Source of the DNA: Romboutsia sedimentorum
Lineage (GTDB): Bacteria; Bacillota; Clostridia; Peptostreptococcales; Peptostreptococcaceae
Direction of reading: 5' to 3'
DNA: 64,000 nt
NCBI RefSeq assembly: GCF_030131845.1
Contig: NZ_JASKYM010000002.1
Location: 444,247-508,246, forward strand
Part shown: in pieces, positions 1 to 8,209 of the stretch
Layout: every line of letters begins with the position of its first letter
Position numbering within the stretch: position 1 is the first letter of the stretch
Translations under genes and position numbers: made by a program
Notes under the pieces: generated by a model
What the model was told of the DNA's origin: nothing
Seen by the model: only the letters and a program-made list of their open reading frames with translations
The model's database searches: none

Positions 1-147
1 ATAACTCATGTGTCAACGGTTACTGGACTAGATTCTAAAGGATATCCATTAGTAACATGCCATAATAGTGATAGGCTTCTTGTTCCTTGGGATTTGGGAT
101 GGAGTGACAAAAAAATACGTTTTCATATCATAAAAGTACACTATTAA
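1..147 (+). CDS. C-terminal end of a putative amidase-domain (Amidase_6-like) protein, partial
   Basis: Frame 1 is open from the left edge to a TAA at 145-147 and gives 48 residues. The fragment contains HVSTVTGLDSKGYPLVTCHN followed by VPWDLGW and a short basic tail. From memory this matches the end of the 'putative amidase domain' family (PF12671 type), whose last motifs are a histidine-containing strand, a repeated T.H/CHNSD element and a VPW..GW element. Proteins of this family in clostridia are usually secreted and thought to act on cell wall material; that role is inferred, because the catalytic N-terminal part and any signal peptide lie outside the window. The start cannot be seen. Confidence 0.6.
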   Translation: MTHVSTVTGLDSKGYPLVTCHNSDRLLVPWDLGWSDKKIRFHIIKVHY

Positions 148-215
148 TATAAGTTTTAAACCTTACAAAACACTATCTAAAAGCCTGGTGGTAATGCTTT
201 ATATTGTGGAAATTA

Positions 216-244
216 TTGACAAATACGGGTAAATATGATAAAGT
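216..244 (+). promoter_or_regulatory. Putative sigma-A promoter of the cold-shock gene
   Basis: A perfect TTGACA at 216-221 is followed after 17 nt by TAAAGT at 239-244. The predicted transcript would start near 251 and carry a leader of about 55 nt before the cold-shock gene. Read by eye only. Confidence 0.5.
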
Positions 245-305
245 GATAGTAGGGCTATCGTGTATTATAGCTAAATAAACTTGTGTTTTTTAGGAGGATT
301 TATTA

Positions 306-506
306 ATGAAAACTGGAGTAGTTAAATGGTTTAACAATGAAAAAGGATTTGGATTTATATCTATAGAAGGCGGAGAAGATGTTTTTGTACATTTTTCAGC
401 TATAACTGGTGATGGATACAAGTCTTTAGAAGAAGGACAAAGCGTAGAATTTGAAGTGGTTGAAGGTGCTAAAGGTCCTCAAGCTGCTAACGTAGTTAGA
501 TTATAA
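306..506 (+). CDS. Cold-shock domain protein (CspA family)
   Basis: A 66-residue single cold-shock domain, the usual full length of bacterial Csp proteins. It has the RNP1 motif KGFGFI (about residues 13-18) and the RNP2 motif VFVHF (about 26-30), with the opening GVVKWFN typical of the family. Csp proteins bind single-stranded nucleic acids in the cytoplasm and act as RNA chaperones. The start is fixed by AGGAGG at 292-297, eight bases before the ATG. The gene appears monocistronic: its own promoter lies at 216-244 and a hairpin terminator follows at 551-574. The number of csp paralogues in the genome is unknown, so no letter is assigned. Confidence 0.97.
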   Translation: MKTGVVKWFNNEKGFGFISIEGGEDVFVHFSAITGDGYKSLEEGQSVEFEVVEGAKGPQAANVVRL

Positions 507-550
507 TCTAAATTCATATATATTAGCAATTCTAGTAATATGTGAAATAC

Positions 551-574
551 AGCCGTTTTTAAGCGGCTTTTTTT
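551..574 (+). terminator. Rho-independent terminator after the cold-shock gene
   Basis: AGCCG (551-555) pairs with CGGCT (564-568) around an 8-nt loop and is followed by a run of T. Confidence 0.8.
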
Positions 575-630
575 ATGTGATTATTTAAACTTATAAATAA
601 ATCACTTAAAACTTACATAGTTACTTTATT

Positions 631-680
631 AAAACTTTATATTTAAATGCAAATTCAATAAGTGAATATAAAGTTTTTTA
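631..680 (+). terminator. Orphan hairpin with T-run
   Basis: A perfect 13-bp inverted repeat, AAAACTTTATATT (631-643) with AATATAAAGTTTT (665-677), continues into TTTTTT. It looks like a GC-poor terminator, but no gene lies between it and the csp terminator. It could be a backup terminator or the 3' end of a small RNA. Confidence 0.35.
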
Positions 681-838
681 AAAATAGTTTGAAATAAAAA
701 AATATTATATAAGTTTATATTTGAATTTAAAATAATAACTAAATATGTTAAAATGAATAATGGATAATAAATTTTGAATATACTGCTTCTATAAAAAGAT
801 GAAGTAATGTTTATACAAGTATTTGGAGGTGTAGTATA

Positions 839-1243
839 GTGAACATATTATTTTTTCTGACACCTAAAAGTGAAGTTGCATATATATATGAAGACTACAC
901 TATGAGGCAAGCTTTGGAAAAGATGGAATATCATAGATATTCTGCTATTCCTATAATTGACGATGAAGGAAAATATGTTGGAACTATGACTGAAGGGGAT
1001 TTACTATGGACATTAAAAAATGACTTTTCCCTAGATTTAAAATCAGTAGAAGATGTTCCAATAATGCAGATAAAAAGAAGAATGGATAATACTCCGGTTT
1101 CTATTAATGCAAATATAGAAGATTTGATATCTAAGTCTATGAATCAAAACTTTGTTCCAGTAATTGACGATCAAAAAATTTTTATAGGAATAATTAAGAG
1201 AAGAGATATAATAGAATATTGCTATAACAAGTTAAAAGTATAA
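839..1243 (+). CDS. CBS-domain pair protein
   Basis: A 134-residue protein made of two CBS repeats. The first covers about residues 17-60 (SAIPIIDDEGKYVGTMTEGD) and the second about 80-130 (FVPVIDDQKIFIGIIKRRDI). CBS pairs usually bind adenosine nucleotides and regulate another protein; here there is no attached catalytic domain. It resembles the stand-alone small CBS proteins of Firmicutes, some of which bind c-di-AMP, but that ligand cannot be assigned from sequence. The start is GTG, supported by GGAGGTG at 824-830. It is monocistronic and convergent with the downstream PPIase, sharing the palindromic terminator at 1259-1284. Confidence 0.9.
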   Translation: MNILFFLTPKSEVAYIYEDYTMRQALEKMEYHRYSAIPIIDDEGKYVGTMTEGDLLWTLKNDFSLDLKSVEDVPIMQIKRRMDNTPVSINANIEDLISKSMNQNFVPVIDDQKIFIGIIKRRDIIEYCYNKLKV

Positions 1244-1258
1244 AAATTTAAAATATAT

Positions 1259-1284
1259 AAAGCCTAGCAAATTTGCTAGGCTTT
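1259..1284. terminator. Bidirectional terminator
   Basis: A perfect 26-base palindrome with arms AAAGCCTAGCAAA and TTTGCTAGGCTTT lies between convergent genes. The U-tract is short on both sides. Confidence 0.65.
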
Positions 1285-1335
1285 ATATAATACTATAAGT
1301 TATATTTTTTAGAAATATTTAATGAAAAATTTTTA

Positions 1336-2091
1336 TTAGTCGTTAAATTTTACAGTGTTTTGGTATTTAGACTTAAGATCATTTAATTTATTAGAATAAA
1401 CTTCACTTTGCTTTTGGTACATTAAAGTTTTTTCTATTTCGTTTTTAACTTCTTCATATTCTGATTCTCCACCAGATTGTATTTCTTCTAACTTTATTAA
1501 GTGATATCCAAATTGAGTTTGAACAGGTCCAGATATTTCACCTTGTTTCATATTAAATACAGCTTCCTCAAATTCAGGAACCATTTGTCCTCTAGGGAAA
1601 GAACCTAAGCTTCCACCAGCATCTTTAGATGGGCAAGTAGAGTGTTCAGCTGCAGCATCTTCGAAAGATACAGCACCTTCATTTATTTTATTAAATAATT
1701 CAGAAGCTTTCTCTTCAGTATCTACTAATATGTGTTTAGCAGAAGCAGTCTCTGATTTGTTAAATTTACTTTTATTAGCTTCAAAGAAAGCTTTTTTCTC
1801 ATCTTCAGTTAATGTAATGCTAGATAAAACTTTGTTTATAGCAAATTGCTTTAACATGTTTTCTTCAATTTTTTTCATTTCTGATTTAAAACTCTCATCA
1901 TTATGTAATTGAGTTTCTTTAGCTTCAACATAGAATAATTCTTGATTTACTAAATCTTCTAGTAATTGTTTTTTACCTTCTTCAGTGTTAAAATGCATAG
2001 CTTGATAAGGATCTAAGCTTTTTAATGCACTTTCAATATCTAAATTAGTTATTTCTTTTTCACCAACTGTAACTAAAACTTTTCTTTCCAT
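1336..2091 (-). CDS. Parvulin-type peptidyl-prolyl cis-trans isomerase, cytoplasmic form
   Basis: A 251-residue protein with an N-terminal helical SurA/PrsA-like segment (about 1-110), a rotamase/parvulin domain (about 115-210, with SAKHILV, GGSLGSFPRGQMVPEFE and FGYHLIKL), and a charged C-terminal helix. The parvulin motifs look complete, so isomerase activity is expected. Unlike the lipoprotein foldase PrsA, it begins MERKVLVTVGEK with no signal peptide or lipobox, so it probably works in the cytoplasm. AAGGAG lies a few bases upstream of the ATG. It is convergent with the CBS gene and appears to be transcribed alone. Confidence 0.92.
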   Translation of the reverse strand: MERKVLVTVGEKEITNLDIESALKSLDPYQAMHFNTEEGKKQLLEDLVNQELFYVEAKETQLHNDESFKSEMKKIEENMLKQFAINKVLSSITLTEDEKKAFFEANKSKFNKSETASAKHILVDTEEKASELFNKINEGAVSFEDAAAEHSTCPSKDAGGSLGSFPRGQMVPEFEEAVFNMKQGEISGPVQTQFGYHLIKLEEIQSGGESEYEEVKNEIEKTLMYQKQSEVYSNKLNDLKSKYQNTVKFND

Positions 2092-2207
2092 AATAGTTAA
2101 CTCCTTTATATATATTGTATTTTATTGATAAGGTTATTCTTCAATTTAAATCATATCAGAAAAGTACTCATATGTCTAATATTTCCAAGCATTATATTAA
2201 ATATGTA

Positions 2208-2615
2208 TTAATATGAAAAAGTTATAGTAATTAGCAATAAAGCTGATAAAATACCTACTACGCCTTCATTCATTTTATATTTGAAATTTTTAACGCACGA
2301 TATATAAAAATAAATAAGTATGAATATAAATTTTAAAGATAATAAAAGCATACTTTTAGAAAATAATAGATAACTACATAAGAATAATATAAAAGTAACT
2401 AAGGTACTTACTCTATATAAAGTGACTATTTTAGGGAATTTTCTTAAGTTATATAAAATTAAAAAAATGTAAATTACAGATAGTAATGTAAATGATATAA
2501 ACATAATAATCTCAGTTTGAAACTTTGGGATAACTACGGAATTGTACCAAACTATTGGCCAAAATAGTAATATTAAAAATTTAAAAAAGTCATCTATAAA
2601 CTTAGTATTATTCAT
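2208..2615 (-). CDS. Small hypothetical membrane protein
   Basis: I do not recognise this 135-residue protein. It is almost entirely hydrophobic, with about four to five predicted membrane segments and a few lysine/arginine residues in the loops (for example LRKFPKIVTLYR and VKNFKYKMNEG). An ATG nine bases further out (2624) is possible, but it falls directly against the ribosome binding site AGAAAGGA. The second ATG, starting MNNTKFIDD, has the normal spacing and is preferred. The gene stands alone, and nothing in its neighbourhood (PPIase on one side, TSCPD protein divergent on the other) suggests a function. Confidence 0.7.
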   Translation of the reverse strand: MNNTKFIDDFFKFLILLFWPIVWYNSVVIPKFQTEIIMFISFTLLSVIYIFLILYNLRKFPKIVTLYRVSTLVTFILFLCSYLLFSKSMLLLSLKFIFILIYFYISCVKNFKYKMNEGVVGILSALLLITITFSY

Positions 2616-2805
2616 AATACACATCCTTTCTAAGTATTGAAATTAATCTATAAATAAATTAAATCATATAAATAGTCTAAATACTATAATTATTATCCAT
2701 ATATTATAAAAATATATGATAGTTTGTAAAAATAATTAATATATATTAATAGATGTTAATTATTTTTTATTACAATTAGAACTTATTATAAATGGAGGCG
2801 AGTTT

Positions 2806-3063
2806 ATGTATAGATATTATACAAAAGGAGTATGTACAAAATCCATAGTCATGGATATAGAAGAAAATATATTAAAAGAGGTATTATTTGAAGGTGGATG
2901 TAGTGGAAATGCATTAGGAATAAAGCATTTAGTCGAAGGAAAAGATATAGATGAAATAATAGAAAATCTTGAGGACATACCATGTAAGGATAGGGGAACT
3001 TCTTGTCCTGACCAATTAGCTAAAGCACTAAGAATATATAAGGAATATGCATATAATAAATAA
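2806..3063 (+). CDS. TSCPD-domain protein (TIGR03905-like)
   Basis: An 85-residue protein that contains the family signature RGTSCPDQLAKAL near its C-terminus and GGCSGNALGIKHLVEG in the middle. This matches my memory of the stand-alone TSCPD family (TIGR03905), related to a C-terminal module of class II ribonucleotide reductases and thought to bind metal through conserved cysteines. Four or more cysteines are visible (residues in VCTK, GGCSGN, IPCKD, TSCPD). The precise function is unknown. GGAGGCG lies about seven bases before the ATG. The gene is monocistronic and ends in a strong terminator. Confidence 0.9.
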   Translation: MYRYYTKGVCTKSIVMDIEENILKEVLFEGGCSGNALGIKHLVEGKDIDEIIENLEDIPCKDRGTSCPDQLAKALRIYKEYAYNK

Positions 3064-3066
3064 AAA

Positions 3067-3103
3067 AAATGCTTCTACCTTTTAAGTAGAAGCATTTTTT
3101 TAT
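3067..3103. terminator. Bidirectional terminator
   Basis: AAATGCTTCTAC (3067-3078) pairs with GTAGAAGCATTT (3086-3097), with T-runs on both strands, between convergent genes. Confidence 0.9.
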
Positions 3104-3555
3104 TGTTTATTAACTAAAATTGCTATTTTAGCGTCTGGGTTGTAGCTTATTTGAACTAATTGATTTCTCTTAATATTTTCAAGGTCTTCGCCACCATAGT
3201 TAATTTGTAACTTTATAGGCATTTTTCCTTGTTTTATTATAGCAACGTATTCTTTTTTACCCTTTTTTTCTAAACTAATTAAATTACCAGCATAAGGTTT
3301 GAAATTTTGGTATTTATCTCCAGATTTCTTTATATAGAAATAAGTACCAGCAGCTATTAGTAAGTTAACTCCAAGTATAGCCCAAGAGTTTATACCAGCA
3401 AAAATCCCACCTATTAGCACAATAACCATTAAAACAATAGGAATGATAGCTTTTCTCATAAGTAATTTTCCCATTATTTCGTTAGCCTTTTTTTCAGGGC
3501 CGGTCATTGTTTTTGATCTAGCAAATGATTCTGCGAATTTGTCTTTAAAGCCCAT
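3100..3555 (-). CDS. Hypothetical membrane protein with two TM helices
   Basis: A 151-residue protein that I do not recognise. A basic, charged N-terminus (about 1-35) is followed by two close membrane helices (about 36-75), then a cytoplasmic or external domain of about 75 residues rich in lysine and beta-strand-like segments (KEYVAIIKQGKMPIKLQINY). The tail resembles NfeD-like or OB-like small beta domains only loosely, so I do not assign one. AGGAGG lies seven bases before the ATG. It is transcribed alone, with an unusual 13-bp inverted repeat in the gap upstream (3620-3730). Confidence 0.8.
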   Translation of the reverse strand: MGFKDKFAESFARSKTMTGPEKKANEIMGKLLMRKAIIPIVLMVIVLIGGIFAGINSWAILGVNLLIAAGTYFYIKKSGDKYQNFKPYAGNLISLEKKGKKEYVAIIKQGKMPIKLQINYGGEDLENIKRNQLVQISYNPDAKIAILVNKQ

Positions 3556-3619
3556 ATTAATCCTCCTAATTTAATAAATATTTAGTTATAATAACGATGT
3601 CATGGTTCAAACTAAAAAT

Positions 3620-3730
3620 TTACTACATTTATATTATGTACAAGTTTGCCATTAAAATTTATATTCAAGCAAAGCAAAATATATTAATCATTTTATCATA
3701 AAATTATAAAAAAGAAAATAAATGTAGTAA
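3620..3730. repeat. 13-bp inverted repeat flanking an AT-rich spacer
   Basis: TTACTACATTTAT (3620-3632) and its exact reverse complement ATAAATGTAGTAA (3718-3730) are separated by 85 bases with no ORF. It may be a structured transcript, a small non-autonomous element, or chance in AT-rich DNA. Confidence 0.4.
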
Positions 3731-3778
3731 TAAAAACTTAATAAATATAATTTATAATTTTTTGTATATAAAAAACTA

Positions 3779-4123
3779 TTATTTAACAGCCGCTACAACT
3801 GTCATTTCAACAAGTAAACATTCTCTTGCCATATTTGCCTCGACACAAGCTCTAGCTGGTTCAAAACCATTTTCAACCCATGCATCCCATATAGAATTCA
3901 TATCTACAAAATCATTCATGTCTTTTACATATATTGTAACAGATAATAAATGTTTCTTATCAGAACCATATTTATTTAATAAATCGTCTATTTTAGCTAA
4001 AACTGCAGTAGTTTGCTCTTTTATATCTCCTTCTGCATGAGTTTGTCCACATAAATAAACAGTGTTATTATGAACAACAGCTCTGCTCATTCTTCCAGTT
4101 CCTTCGAATCTTTTTATTTCCAT
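3779..4123 (-). CDS. ridA: RidA family enamine/imine deaminase
   Basis: A 114-residue protein of the YjgF/YER057c/UK114 fold. The C-terminal signature PARACVEANMARECLLVEM carries the arginine that binds the substrate carboxylate in RidA proteins, and VYLCGQTHAEGDIKEQT matches the N-terminal conserved strand and loop. RidA hydrolyses reactive enamines/imines produced by PLP enzymes, protecting those enzymes. An ATG at 4138 overlaps the ribosome binding site TGGAGGT, so the internal ATG at 4123 (MEIKRFEG) is chosen. The neighbouring divergent gene is alanine racemase, a PLP enzyme. This is suggestive but not evidence of a joint role. Confidence 0.92.
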   Translation of the reverse strand: MEIKRFEGTGRMSRAVVHNNTVYLCGQTHAEGDIKEQTTAVLAKIDDLLNKYGSDKKHLLSVTIYVKDMNDFVDMNSIWDAWVENGFEPARACVEANMARECLLVEMTVVAAVK

Positions 4124-4400
4124 AATTAAAACCTCCAATAAATTTTGACAATATAAATTATAATATATATAAATTTAATAATCTATAGATATTATGATTT
4201 ATATATATTTTAAATAGTAATAATATAACTAAGCATATGGCATTATCTATTTTGTATCCTAATTTTGTTATTAAAATTAATAAATTAGTGCCATTAGACA
4301 TTAAAATGAAATAACATTATTATACTTTAAAGTAGAGAATAGTTGTTACTGTGTATAAATGTAGCAATTACTATTGAAATTCAAATATGAGGTGAAAAGA

Positions 4401-5540
4401 ATGAATATTTCAAGACCTACATGGGTTGAGATTAATATAGATAATTTAATATATAATATTCGACAAATTAAATCTTTTATAGGTGATGAGGTAAAATTAG
4501 GTGTGGTTTTAAAAGCTAACGCATATGGACATGGATTGATAGAAATTTCAAATTTTATAAAACATGAACAAATAGATTATATATGCGTTGCATCATTACA
4601 AGAGGCGTTGCAGTTAAGACACAATAATATAAAAATTCCTATTTTAGTAATGGGATATGTATCTAAAGATTATATTGAGCAAGCTATTGATAGTAATATA
4701 ACAATAACTCTATTTGATAATAAATATGCTTATGAAATAATAAATAAATGTAAGCAAATAAATAAGAGATGCAAAGTGCATATTAAAATAGATACAGGGT
4801 TTAATAGGTTAGGATTTAAGATATGTGGAGAATCTAAAAAATATAAGTCAACAATAAAAGAAATTAAAACTGTTTTAGAATGTGATGAGTTTATAGTAGA
4901 AGGTATTTTTTCTCATTTATCTCTCACAGACGAAACTACTGATAAAAATCAATATACTAAATTTAGTGAATTGATGAGAAGTTTAACTGACTTTAAGCAA
5001 ATACCCATAAAACATATTTGTGATAGCATAGCAATGTGTAAATACACAGAGTTTCATATGGATATGGTAAGAGTAGGTTCTTGTATATATGGATATAATT
5101 CTAGGAATCAAAACTTAGTATTAAAAAATGTAATGACATTTAAATCAAAAATAATACAAATTAAAGAAATTCAAAAAGGAGAAGGTATAAGCTATGATAA
5201 AACATTTGTAGCTCAAAAACATATGAAAATAGGTATTGTACCATGTGGATATGCTGATGGGATTCCAAGGGAGTTATCCAATAAAGGATATGTAATTATA
5301 AATGGAAGAAAAGCTTTTATTATAGGGAGTATGTGTATGGACCAATGCATTATAGATGTATCAAGTCTTAGTGAAAATGATTATAAAGAGGACGTAATAT
5401 TTTATGGAGATAATGGACCTGATTTATCTTGTATCTGTAAATTAGCAAATACAAATAAAAATGAAATTCTAGCAAGAGTCTCAAATAGAGTCTCAAAGAT
5501 ATATATCAGTGATAAAGATACGTTAAGAATTATAGAGTAG
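4401..5540 (+). CDS. alr: Alanine racemase
   Basis: A 379-residue fold-type III PLP enzyme that interconverts L- and D-alanine for peptidoglycan. The PLP lysine is K38 in VVLKANAYGHG. The second catalytic residue is Y265 in ISYDKTF, the same spacing as in Geobacillus Alr. The C-terminal motif GSMCMDQCIIDVS is also present. The start used here is the ATG preceded by GAGGTGAAAAGA; the longer form from 4374 adds nine residues that the family lacks. A putative LD-carboxypeptidase follows after 36 bases and a DUF3867-like gene after that, so a three-gene cell-wall operon is likely. Whether this is the only Alr in the genome is unknown. Confidence 0.96.
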   Translation: MNISRPTWVEINIDNLIYNIRQIKSFIGDEVKLGVVLKANAYGHGLIEISNFIKHEQIDYICVASLQEALQLRHNNIKIPILVMGYVSKDYIEQAIDSNITITLFDNKYAYEIINKCKQINKRCKVHIKIDTGFNRLGFKICGESKKYKSTIKEIKTVLECDEFIVEGIFSHLSLTDETTDKNQYTKFSELMRSLTDFKQIPIKHICDSIAMCKYTEFHMDMVRVGSCIYGYNSRNQNLVLKNVMTFKSKIIQIKEIQKGEGISYDKTFVAQKHMKIGIVPCGYADGIPRELSNKGYVIINGRKAFIIGSMCMDQCIIDVSSLSENDYKEDVIFYGDNGPDLSCICKLANTNKNEILARVSNRVSKIYISDKDTLRIIE

Positions 5541-5576
5541 TATATTAATAAGGAATATATGTTAAGGGGGATAAAA

Positions 5577-6479
5577 ATGAATGTAGCTAAAACTTTAAAC
5601 ATAGGAGATACCATAGGGATTATAGCGCCATCAGGGCCATTAAAAGAAGGTAGTGTTGAGCAAATAAAGAAAGGGATAGAAGAATATGGATATAGAGTTA
5701 AGATAGGAAAAAGTTGTTACTTACAGTATAAAGAGTACTTAGCAGGCGATGATAAAACTAGGGCAGATGATATAGAAAAAATGTTTAAGGATAATGAAGT
5801 AGATGCAATAATGTGTTTAAGGGGAGGGTATGGTGCTAGTAGATTATTAGACAATATAGATTATAGAGCAATATTTGAAAATCCAAAAATATTTATAGGT
5901 TTTTCAGATATTACAGCGCTTCATATTGTTTTTAATCAAATTTGCAATTTATCAACATATCATGGAATAATGGCATCTACAGTAGACAAGTGGGATAGTT
6001 TTACATACACATCTTTAATGGATTCTTTAAACTTTACAAATGAGTTATTTGTTAAAAATCCAATAAAAGAAAAAATGTATTCAATTTATCCAGGGACAGC
6101 AGAAGGGGTGCTAGTTGGTGGTAATTTATCTCTTATAGTATCTACTTTAGGAACTAATTATGAAATAAATACAAAGAATAAAATTTTATTTATTGAAGAA
6201 ACAGGGGAAGATATATATAAATTAGATAGAATGCTTACGCATCTATATCACGCAGATAAACTTAAACATTGTAGGGGAATAATATATGGAGATTTTAATG
6301 ATTGCAAAGGGTCAAATGAAGATGAAATAATTGAACTATTAAAAGAAACATCTGAGAGAGTTAAAAAGCCATCATTATATAACTTACAGTCTGGTCATTG
6401 TATACCTATGGTGACCCTGCCTTTAGGAGCATATTGTCAAATGGACACAAATGATCAAATAATTAAATTTATAAGGTAA
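5577..6479 (+). CDS. S66 family serine peptidase (LD-carboxypeptidase / MccF-like)
   Basis: A 300-residue protein of peptidase family S66. The predicted triad is visible: nucleophile S110 in GFSDITALH, glutamate 207/208 in LFIEETGED, and H274 in SGHCIPM. LRGGYGASRLLD is the conserved N-terminal loop. Members cleave the L,D bond that links the tetrapeptide D-Ala to meso-diaminopimelate during murein recycling (LdcA), or inactivate microcin C (MccF). The adjacent alanine racemase makes the murein role more likely, but sequence alone does not decide it. The start is the ATG following AAGGGGG; the ATG at 5559 lies before this site. No signal peptide, so cytoplasmic. Confidence 0.93.
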   Translation: MNVAKTLNIGDTIGIIAPSGPLKEGSVEQIKKGIEEYGYRVKIGKSCYLQYKEYLAGDDKTRADDIEKMFKDNEVDAIMCLRGGYGASRLLDNIDYRAIFENPKIFIGFSDITALHIVFNQICNLSTYHGIMASTVDKWDSFTYTSLMDSLNFTNELFVKNPIKEKMYSIYPGTAEGVLVGGNLSLIVSTLGTNYEINTKNKILFIEETGEDIYKLDRMLTHLYHADKLKHCRGIIYGDFNDCKGSNEDEIIELLKETSERVKKPSLYNLQSGHCIPMVTLPLGAYCQMDTNDQIIKFIR

Positions 6480-6537
6480 GTTATTATAAGTATGTTATAA
6501 TCAAATAAAAGAAAAACTTTAGCCAGGAGGAATGGAT

Positions 6538-7128
6538 ATGTCTGATGATAGAATAATCGATTTTAATGATTTAAAAAATAAAGTCAGAGATTCTGACGTA
6601 GATAAATTTGAACAATATATATATAACTTATATTTTTCTGTTATGGATGGAAGCTTAACTATGGTTGAATTTTCAAAAAAAATATTTGATTATATGCAAG
6701 AAAATAATATATCTCAAGAAAAGTTTATGAATATACAAAAAAAATTCATGGAGAGATATGGAATGGATTCAAAAGAAGTAGAAGATCAACTTAAAAACTT
6801 TGGAATAGACCCATTAAGTACAGGATTTGGTAACATAGATATTAATAACGTTACTAGTGAAAATATAGAATCAATTAAAAAAAGTGCAGGCTTTTATGAA
6901 AAATATGGGCAGAAAATAAAGCCTAAAAGTTGTATAACTACTTTTGTTAAAAATGATATTAACGACATTGAAATAGTAATAGATCAAGAAAAAGTTATGA
7001 TTTATAGCAACAAAAAAATAAGTTTAATGGATGCAGAATTAAATGAATTTTTATTAGAATATAAAAATATGTTTAGTAAAAAAATAAAAGTAGTTTTATG
7101 TGAAAATTATAGTGAATATGAATATTAA
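6538..7128 (+). CDS. DUF3867-like conserved clostridial protein
   Basis: A 196-residue acidic, mostly helical soluble protein. Its opening (IIDFNDLKNKVRDSDVDKFE) fits what I remember of the uncharacterised clostridial family DUF3867; this is recall, not a search. There are no membrane helices, no signal peptide and no recognisable catalytic motif. The C-terminal 70 residues look like an alpha/beta segment (DIEIVIDQEKVMIYSNKKISLMD is partly strand-like). AGGAGG at 6525-6530 points to the ATG at 6538 rather than the one at 6532. It follows the S66 peptidase by 58 bases and ends at a hairpin terminator, so it is probably the last gene of the alr operon. Confidence 0.75.
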   Translation: MSDDRIIDFNDLKNKVRDSDVDKFEQYIYNLYFSVMDGSLTMVEFSKKIFDYMQENNISQEKFMNIQKKFMERYGMDSKEVEDQLKNFGIDPLSTGFGNIDINNVTSENIESIKKSAGFYEKYGQKIKPKSCITTFVKNDINDIEIVIDQEKVMIYSNKKISLMDAELNEFLLEYKNMFSKKIKVVLCENYSEYEY

Positions 7129-7151
7129 GATTTTAAAAATATAAATAGTAA

Positions 7152-7198
7152 AATAGTACCTTTTAATCATTAGATTATTTTAAGGTACTATTTTTTTT
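7152..7198 (+). terminator. Rho-independent terminator
   Basis: AATAGTACCTT pairs with AAGGTACTATT around an AT-rich inner stem, followed by eight T. Confidence 0.8.
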
Positions 7199-7295
7199 GA
7201 ATTTAATAAAACATAAATAAGGGAACATTAAATAATAAAACAAATAAAATGTAATATGCAGAGAAAATAAAAGAGCACTATAAGGGGGAATTTTA

Positions 7296-8111
7296 ATGGC
7301 CATCAATGAGATTTTTAGGGAAATGTTCCACGATAAAAAAAAAGAAAATGAAATAGAATATCAAAAAGAAATAATAAAAAAAAGCTTAGAGAGTCAAGGG
7401 AACTTATTAAGTGATTTTGAAAAAGGGATGGACTTACTAGAAGAAGAAAATTATAAAGATGCTATGTTTTTTTTAGAAAAATGTGCACAAAATAATAATT
7501 CGCAAGCTCAATATGAAGTAGGAAAGATATTAAAAGAAGGACTAGAGGTAGAGCAAAATATAGAAAAATCTAAAAAATACTTATTAGAATCATATAAACA
7601 TGGATTTAAAAAATCAGGAGCACTTTTAAGAGAAATGAGATATGAGGAACAAGGCAAATTAAATAAAAAAATAGACACAAAATTTAATAATAAAAATAGT
7701 GATTTGGGATTTAGTATAGACATGCCTATAGATTGGATAGAGTTAGGGTCTAAAAATAAAGCTTGCTTTGATGCTATAGCAATCGATAATTTTAATGGAG
7801 AGGTTATATTTAATATAAAAATGCAGGTGTTTTTAATAGAAATACCAGAAAATATGACAGGTTGTGTGTCACTTCAAAGAGTTGCAAATAATATGGGTTG
7901 TATAGAGTCTGTTGACTTTAACAATGGACACTGTGATGGAAAACTTATATGTGGAGAAGGCATTGATGGTACTTGTAATTATATTTTTATAGCTAAAGGT
8001 AAGAGAGGCGTTTATGATGTTAGGGTTATTGTAGATAAATATCTTGAACCTATATATGAGGATGTAATAGACCATATTATATATAGTTTTGACATAGTTG
8101 ATAAAATATAA
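7296..8111 (+). CDS. Sel1-like/TPR repeat protein of unknown function
   Basis: A 271-residue soluble protein. About residues 45-110 form two Sel1-like helical repeats (FEKGMDLLEEENYKDAMFFL and AQYEVGKILKEGLEVEQNIE), which usually mediate protein contacts. Residues about 135-270 form a mixed strand/helix domain (DLGFSIDMPIDWIELGSKN is its start) that resembles the PsbP/DUF1795-like lipocalin-type domains attached to some Sel1 proteins, but I cannot confirm this. No signal peptide. AAGGGGG lies before the ATG. It is flanked by terminators on both sides and so appears to be a single-gene unit. Confidence 0.78.
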   Translation: MAINEIFREMFHDKKKENEIEYQKEIIKKSLESQGNLLSDFEKGMDLLEEENYKDAMFFLEKCAQNNNSQAQYEVGKILKEGLEVEQNIEKSKKYLLESYKHGFKKSGALLREMRYEEQGKLNKKIDTKFNNKNSDLGFSIDMPIDWIELGSKNKACFDAIAIDNFNGEVIFNIKMQVFLIEIPENMTGCVSLQRVANNMGCIESVDFNNGHCDGKLICGEGIDGTCNYIFIAKGKRGVYDVRVIVDKYLEPIYEDVIDHIIYSFDIVDKI

Positions 8112-8153
8112 TAAGTATTAATTTAGAGTTAATATAAAAAAATTTCATATTAG

Positions 8154-8208
8154 TCACGATAACGTGAATTTAAGATATGTATTAAATTCACGCTATCGTG
8201 ATTTTTTT
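8154..8208 (+). terminator. Long-stem Rho-independent terminator
   Basis: TCACGATAACGTGAATTTAA pairs with TTAAATTCACGCTATCGTGA with one mismatch, followed by seven T on the plus strand. Confidence 0.9.
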
Positions 8209-8209
8209 A

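Larger units (their letters stand above)
507..838. other. Intergenic region with terminator and a second hairpin
   Basis: This 332-base gap between the cold-shock and CBS genes holds the csp terminator (551-574) and a second, separate hairpin at 631-680 with a T-run. The rest is AT-rich and I see no coding potential. No confident promoter for the CBS gene was found, although A+T-rich -10-like strings are common. Confidence 0.5.

Noticed and set aside
3762-4040. 92-codon frame opposite ridA
   Set aside because: Shadow of the well-supported ridA gene.
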